A stretch of 64,000 nt of DNA, taken from assembly GCF_900637665.1 (NCBI RefSeq), contig NZ_LR134386.1:434001-498000 (forward strand), written 5' to 3'. The first letter of the stretch is position 1. Every line of letters begins with the position of its first letter. Made by a program: the position numbers and the translations under genes. The notes under the pieces are model-generated. The model did not search any database. It was not told the DNA's origin and saw nothing but the letters and a program-made list of their open reading frames with translations. Positions 60,010 through 64,000 of this stretch are shown piece by piece. This stretch comes from Chryseobacterium nakagawai (GTDB lineage Bacteria; Bacteroidota; Bacteroidia; Flavobacteriales; Weeksellaceae).

Positions 60010-62877
60010 ATGATTAAAAAATTATCATTAATCTCTTTATTCACTTTGCTGCCTGCGTCTTATTATTTTGCGCAGACTACAGTGTTTGCGTATCTTAAGG
60101 ATGCGGATGGAAAACCTGTTGAGCAAGCAAATGTGGATTTAAAAGGAGCAGGAAATGATGCAAAGGCTGACAAAATCGGGTACTTCCAGTTTGCAGATTT
60201 GATGCCGGGACATTATCAAATTATGGTTACAAAATCAAATTTTGAAACTAAAATTTTAGAATTTGATGTAACTTCTGATGAGAAAAGAAAAGATCTTGGA
60301 GTAATTACTCTTTATTCTGCACTTACAGGTGCTGATCAGGGTCTAGCAATCGTAGAGGACTCTGGAGAAAGTGATAGTGGAGGCTCACAGCAAACTGCTA
60401 CAGTAGGTTTACTTCAGTCTTCTCAGGATGTATTCAACAGAATTGCCAGCTTTGATCTAGGGCAATATTGGTTCCGCCCAAGAGGAAACGACAGCAGAAC
60501 TGGAGAGAATATGATCAACGGTATTTCCATGGCTGGGGCAGATAACGGAGATGTAGACTTCAGCACATGGGGAGGTTTGAACGAGATTACCCGTTATCCG
60601 GAAATTGCAGTGAATCATGCTCCTTCCGAATATGCTTTCGGGGGAACTACCGGTGTATTTTATAAGAATACAAAAGCCAGTGAGTATAGAAAAGGGAGCC
60701 AGCTGACATACTCTCTAACCAACAGAAATTACAGAAACAGATTATCCTATAGATTCTCTTCCGGGATGAATAAGAACGGATGGGCATTTACAGGAATGAT
60801 CGCCAGAAGATGGGCTCAGGAAGGAATCCAGGATGGTACTGCATATGATGCTTACAGCGGTTATATTGGAGTTGAGAAGAAATTCAGTGATAGTCATACC
60901 ATGACTTTCAACGTTATTGGTTCAAAATATGAAAGAAGCTCTTCAAGCCCAAGTACTCAGGAAGTATATGATTTCAGAGGAATTCATTACAATTCTTACT
61001 GGGGATGGCAAAATGGAGAAAAGAGAAATGAAAGAGTAAAAAGAGGATTTCAGCCAATGTTCCAGTTACAGGATTTCTGGAAAATCAATAAAAACTCCCA
61101 ATTGTGGACTTCTATTTCTTACCAATTCGGTAAAGAATATAGCTCAAGGTTAGACTGGTATAGAGCACCTAACCCATCACCAACTTACTACCGTAATTTA
61201 CCAAGCTGGTTCAAAAATAACCCTAATTCTCAGGGAGATTTAGCCCGTCTTACCGATTGGTGGACGAATAATGATGAATCTCATACACAGATCAATTGGG
61301 ATAATCTTTATACTGCCAACAGAAGTGAGAATCTTTACAGACCTGAATTTGGAGGTAGAAGAGCAGCTTACTTCCTTGTGGATGATGTAAAAGATGATAA
61401 AGTATTTAATGCTTCAACTCATTACACATATAATTTCAATGATACTTCACGTTTCATTTTAAACCTATCTTATCAGAATTACAGATCTGAACAATACAGA
61501 GAAGTAAACGATTTATTAGGTGCTGATTTTGCTCTGAATATGGACCCGTTTGCAAATAACTTAACTGGAGATAGCGTTTGGGGACAATTTAACACAAGAG
61601 AAAGCAAAGCTGATGTTGCTAAAAGAAAAGGGGATAAAATTGGTTATGACTATATTTTCACAAGACAGGAAGTAAAAGTAAATCCGGCATTTAAATTCGC
61701 AACAGGTAAATTTGATGTTTTTGTTTCCGGATTCTTCGGATATACAAACAATAGCAGAGAAGGTAAGTTTCAGCACTACCTGTACCAGTCATCTTACGGA
61801 AAAGGAGAAGACAAAAACTTCTGGAATGTAGGAGTTAAAGGTCAGGTTACTTACAAAATCAATGGAAGAAATTTCCTTGTTTACAACGGAGCGTACTTTT
61901 CACAATCTCCATTCCTGAATGATATTTATTTTAACACGAGAGTAAGTGGTGTTGCAACTCCAGGAATTAAAAATGTTGTGATTGACGCCAATGATTTGAG
62001 TTATGTAATTTCTACTCCGATTGTTAAACTTAGATTGACAGGATACCTTGTTAATACTCAAAACGAAACAAGTGTACAAAGATATTTTGCGCAAGGGATT
62101 AAATTAACAACTCTTGACGAAAATGGAGGACAGGCTCCTGTTCAGGACGGTGCCTTTATTACTCAGGTGCTTGCAGGTGCCAACAAAAGAAACATGGGAA
62201 TTGAGCTTGGTGCACAGGTAAAACTTACACCTACTTTAACTGCCACAGGTTTATTAAGTGTAGGACAATATACTTATACTAATAACCCTACCGTTTATTT
62301 TGCATCTGATGCAGTAGGGACCTTCAGAGAGCTTGATGGTAATGGAAATCTTGTATCAAGATCTTATACCAACATGGGAGAGGCTACCCTTAAAAACTAC
62401 AGACAAGGTGGAACTCCACAAGAGGCATATACTTTAGGTCTTCGTTACAGCAGTCCTAAATATTGGTGGGTAGGGGCTACCTGGAACTATTTCGGGCACT
62501 CATTCTTAGACCCGTCTCCGGTAACCAGAACAGAAAGATTCTATACCAACCCAACCACTCCTGGAGTACCTTACGATAATGTTACACCAGAAGAGCTGGC
62601 AAGAGTTCTTACTCCTACAAAATTACCTACTGCATTCTTCTTTAATGTAAATGCTGGTAAGTCTTGGATGATTGGTAAGTATTATGTTCTATTATCTGCT
62701 TCTGTAAATAATATCCTTAATAACAGAAACTATATTACAGGAGGATTCGAGCAGACCAGAAACGTAAATTACAATGATTATGCAAAAGATTTTGATAGCG
62801 GTAATATGGTATTTGCTCCTAAATATTGGTATAACCAAGGAAGATCTTATTTTGTTAATCTTCAATTCAGATTCTAA
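60010..62877 (+). CDS. TonB-dependent receptor with carboxypeptidase-regulatory-like domain
   Basis: A 955-residue outer-membrane receptor: signal peptide (1-21, YYFAQ), a carboxypeptidase-regulatory-like domain (about 22-100, TTVFAYLKDADGKPVEQANVDLKG), a Gly/Ser-rich linker, an unusual plug (about 130-220; WFRPRGNDSRTGENMINGISM) and a large barrel ending in VNLQFRF. It belongs to the Oar-like type rather than the SusC type. The next gene, 26 bases on, encodes a DUF5689 lipoprotein that is probably its surface partner, as SusD is for SusC. Ligand unknown; the divergent endonuclease gene suggests nucleic acid fragments. Confidence 0.9.
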   Translation: MIKKLSLISLFTLLPASYYFAQTTVFAYLKDADGKPVEQANVDLKGAGNDAKADKIGYFQFADLMPGHYQIMVTKSNFETKILEFDVTSDEKRKDLGVITLYSALTGADQGLAIVEDSGESDSGGSQQTATVGLLQSSQDVFNRIASFDLGQYWFRPRGNDSRTGENMINGISMAGADNGDVDFSTWGGLNEITRYPEIAVNHAPSEYAFGGTTGVFYKNTKASEYRKGSQLTYSLTNRNYRNRLSYRFSSGMNKNGWAFTGMIARRWAQEGIQDGTAYDAYSGYIGVEKKFSDSHTMTFNVIGSKYERSSSSPSTQEVYDFRGIHYNSYWGWQNGEKRNERVKRGFQPMFQLQDFWKINKNSQLWTSISYQFGKEYSSRLDWYRAPNPSPTYYRNLPSWFKNNPNSQGDLARLTDWWTNNDESHTQINWDNLYTANRSENLYRPEFGGRRAAYFLVDDVKDDKVFNASTHYTYNFNDTSRFILNLSYQNYRSEQYREVNDLLGADFALNMDPFANNLTGDSVWGQFNTRESKADVAKRKGDKIGYDYIFTRQEVKVNPAFKFATGKFDVFVSGFFGYTNNSREGKFQHYLYQSSYGKGEDKNFWNVGVKGQVTYKINGRNFLVYNGAYFSQSPFLNDIYFNTRVSGVATPGIKNVVIDANDLSYVISTPIVKLRLTGYLVNTQNETSVQRYFAQGIKLTTLDENGGQAPVQDGAFITQVLAGANKRNMGIELGAQVKLTPTLTATGLLSVGQYTYTNNPTVYFASDAVGTFRELDGNGNLVSRSYTNMGEATLKNYRQGGTPQEAYTLGLRYSSPKYWWVGATWNYFGHSFLDPSPVTRTERFYTNPTTPGVPYDNVTPEELARVLTPTKLPTAFFFNVNAGKSWMIGKYYVLLSASVNNILNNRNYITGGFEQTRNVNYNDYAKDFDSGNMVFAPKYWYNQGRSYFVNLQFRF

Positions 62878-62903
62878 AAAAATAAATTTAAAAATTGAAA
62901 ACA

Positions 62904-64000
62904 ATGAAAAATATATATTTTAAAGCGGCTATATTTACTGCTCTTTCAATACTAACGATTTCGTCTTGTGTAAAGACAGATGATTACGACGTTCCAGAAA
63001 TTAAATGTACCAATAAGTTTGGTGCTGCAAATCATAAGCTATCAGATCTTGTAGCTATTGCTAAGGCTAAACCTACTGCTGCCGATATTATCGCTGAAGA
63101 TTATATCGTTGAAGCATATGTATCTTCAAGTGATGAATCAGGAAATATTTATAAGATCATGTTCCTTCAGGATAAGCCTGAAAACCCTACACAGGGTATA
63201 GAATTGGATATTGATGCAGGAAGCCAATATTTATCTTTTCCAACAGGAGCTTTGCTAAGAATTAATCTTAAGGGGCTTATTGTTCAGGGTTCTAATGGAA
63301 ATATTAAAGTAGGGTCTTTTGATCCAAACTATGTGATTGGAAGAATTAGTCAGAATAAAGTTTCTGATTATGTAGCAAGAGTTTGTGATGGGCAAAAACC
63401 GGTAGTAGCCGTTATGAAGCCATTAGAATTTAATTCTATTGCAGAAGCCCTTAAAGATGGAGCTCACATCAATCAGCTTGTGAAAATTAAGAATGTTCAG
63501 TTTGAAGATGCTGAATTAACTAAAAACTTTGCTGACGATAATGCTACAGGTGACCGTTATATCACAGATAAAAAAGCAACGAGATTAGATCTTAGATTCA
63601 GTAATTTTGCAACCTTTGCAAAATCTCCAATCTCTCCTAAATATGAAAAAAGTGGTGATATCGTTCTTTGTCTGAGCCGTTATACAAGTCCATCTAACCC
63701 AACGACTACAACGTTTACAGAGCAGGCGTACATCAGAGATCTTGTTGATATGAACTTCCCTAATGACAGATTTAATCCAGGTGAGCCTGAAGCTCCTTCT
63801 GCTTCTGCGGTAAATCTTTTTGTGGGTGCTGATTTTGAAAACTGGCCGGCATTTATTGCAGGTATTGATCCAACTTTTGGAATTAAGCCTTATGCGACTC
63901 AAGGTACTCCAGGATATAAGAGTGCAAACTCGCTTCAGATCAAAGGAACTCCTGGTGGAAATGATTACGTATTTACTGCGTATGCCGGAGCTGGATTACC
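62904..64000 (+). CDS. DUF5689 lipoprotein (3' end outside window)
   Basis: An open frame from ATG 62904 to the window end gives at least 365 residues. The lipoprotein signal MKNIYFKAAIFTALSILTIS ends at the lipobox ISSC (C22). DUF5689 features follow: TNKFGAANHKLSDLVAIAKAK and AEDYIVEAYVSSSDESGNIYKIMFLQD, then an OB-fold-like region that ends with YIRDLVDMNF (about 275). A second beta-rich domain begins near 305 (NLFVGADFENWPAF). It directly follows the TonB receptor gene and is likely its outer-membrane-exposed partner. The C-terminal end cannot be seen. Confidence 0.82.
   Translation, partial: MKNIYFKAAIFTALSILTISSCVKTDDYDVPEIKCTNKFGAANHKLSDLVAIAKAKPTAADIIAEDYIVEAYVSSSDESGNIYKIMFLQDKPENPTQGIELDIDAGSQYLSFPTGALLRINLKGLIVQGSNGNIKVGSFDPNYVIGRISQNKVSDYVARVCDGQKPVVAVMKPLEFNSIAEALKDGAHINQLVKIKNVQFEDAELTKNFADDNATGDRYITDKKATRLDLRFSNFATFAKSPISPKYEKSGDIVLCLSRYTSPSNPTTTTFTEQAYIRDLVDMNFPNDRFNPGEPEAPSASAVNLFVGADFENWPAFIAGIDPTFGIKPYATQGTPGYKSANSLQIKGTPGGNDYVFTAYAGAGL

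Noticed and set aside
63585..63902. Minus-strand frame of 105 codons near the window end
   Set aside because: Antisense to the DUF5689 gene, which is open through the whole stretch and has a clear lipoprotein start.
1..64000. tRNA and rRNA genes
   Set aside because: No tRNA-like cloverleaf or rRNA signature was noticed in any gap, though gaps were checked only by eye.

Overview
The window looks like a chromosomal segment from a Chryseobacterium-type member of the Flavobacteriia (Bacteroidota). The basis is AT-rich DNA with A-rich leaders instead of Shine-Dalgarno sites, promoters of the TTG-N19-22-TAnnTTTG type, SusC/SusD pairs, C-terminal type IX secretion (T9SS) sorting domains, Bacteroidota families such as DUF4271, DUF4293, DUF4296 and DUF5689, and two decayed helix-turn-helix genes that resemble small proteins I recall from Chryseobacterium genomes. 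I see no rRNA, tRNA, CRISPR array or intact insertion sequence.

Region 1 (1-2465, minus strand) holds a thiolase, its TetR-type regulator with a clear palindromic operator, and an OsmC-like peroxide-defence protein.

Region 2 (2720-23399, plus strand) is the centrepiece, a polysaccharide utilisation locus whose contents fit high-mannose N-glycans. In order it encodes an AraC regulator, a SusC/SusD importer, an inner-membrane MFS transporter, a GH130 mannosyl-GlcNAc phosphorylase, a GH92 alpha-mannosidase, a GH125 alpha-1,6-mannosidase, two tandem Endo H-like GH18 enzymes with Fn3, LamG and T9SS domains, a ROK sugar kinase, a second GH92 and a mannose-6-phosphate-isomerase-like cupin. The inferred flow is: surface GH18 enzymes release glycans ending in one GlcNAc, SusCD imports them, GH92 and GH125 trim alpha-mannose in the periplasm, the MFS protein brings Man-beta-1,4-GlcNAc into the cytoplasm, and GH130 phosphorolyses it. 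The kinase and cupin would feed mannose into glycolysis. The first GH92 appears to lack the family's catalytic acid while the second has all expected residues, and a 25-codon membrane-peptide reading frame sits between GH130 and that first GH92.

Region 3 (23738-29940, minus strand) carries a TonB-dependent receptor with two N-terminal heavy-metal-associated domains, a Cys-rich exported protein, a repeat lipoprotein and an OmpR-type two-component system, suggesting copper or other metal handling.

Region 4 (30142-44115) is mostly housekeeping: an SRPBCC protein, oligopeptidase B, HemD, DUF4271, a family 2 glycosyltransferase, DUF4296, Tgt, an LptF/G permease, BirA, RsfS, FtsH, an LUD protein, CdsA and Psd.

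Region 5 (44116-48451) begins with about 1.4 kb of gene decay (three recognisable pseudogenes), followed by a membrane-anchored LuxR-like regulator and a large secreted protein with its own promoter.

Region 6 (48641-64000) carries a DUF1801 protein, an MsbA-like ABC exporter, an M28 peptidase, DUF4293, a Rho factor with a long disordered insertion, DapB, superoxide dismutase, a vWA/T9SS protein preceded by a 38-codon Cys-rich reading frame, a small lipoprotein, an exported endonuclease/phosphatase, and a TonB receptor followed by a DUF5689 lipoprotein cut by the window end. Rho-independent hairpins are frequent and help to define the transcription units.
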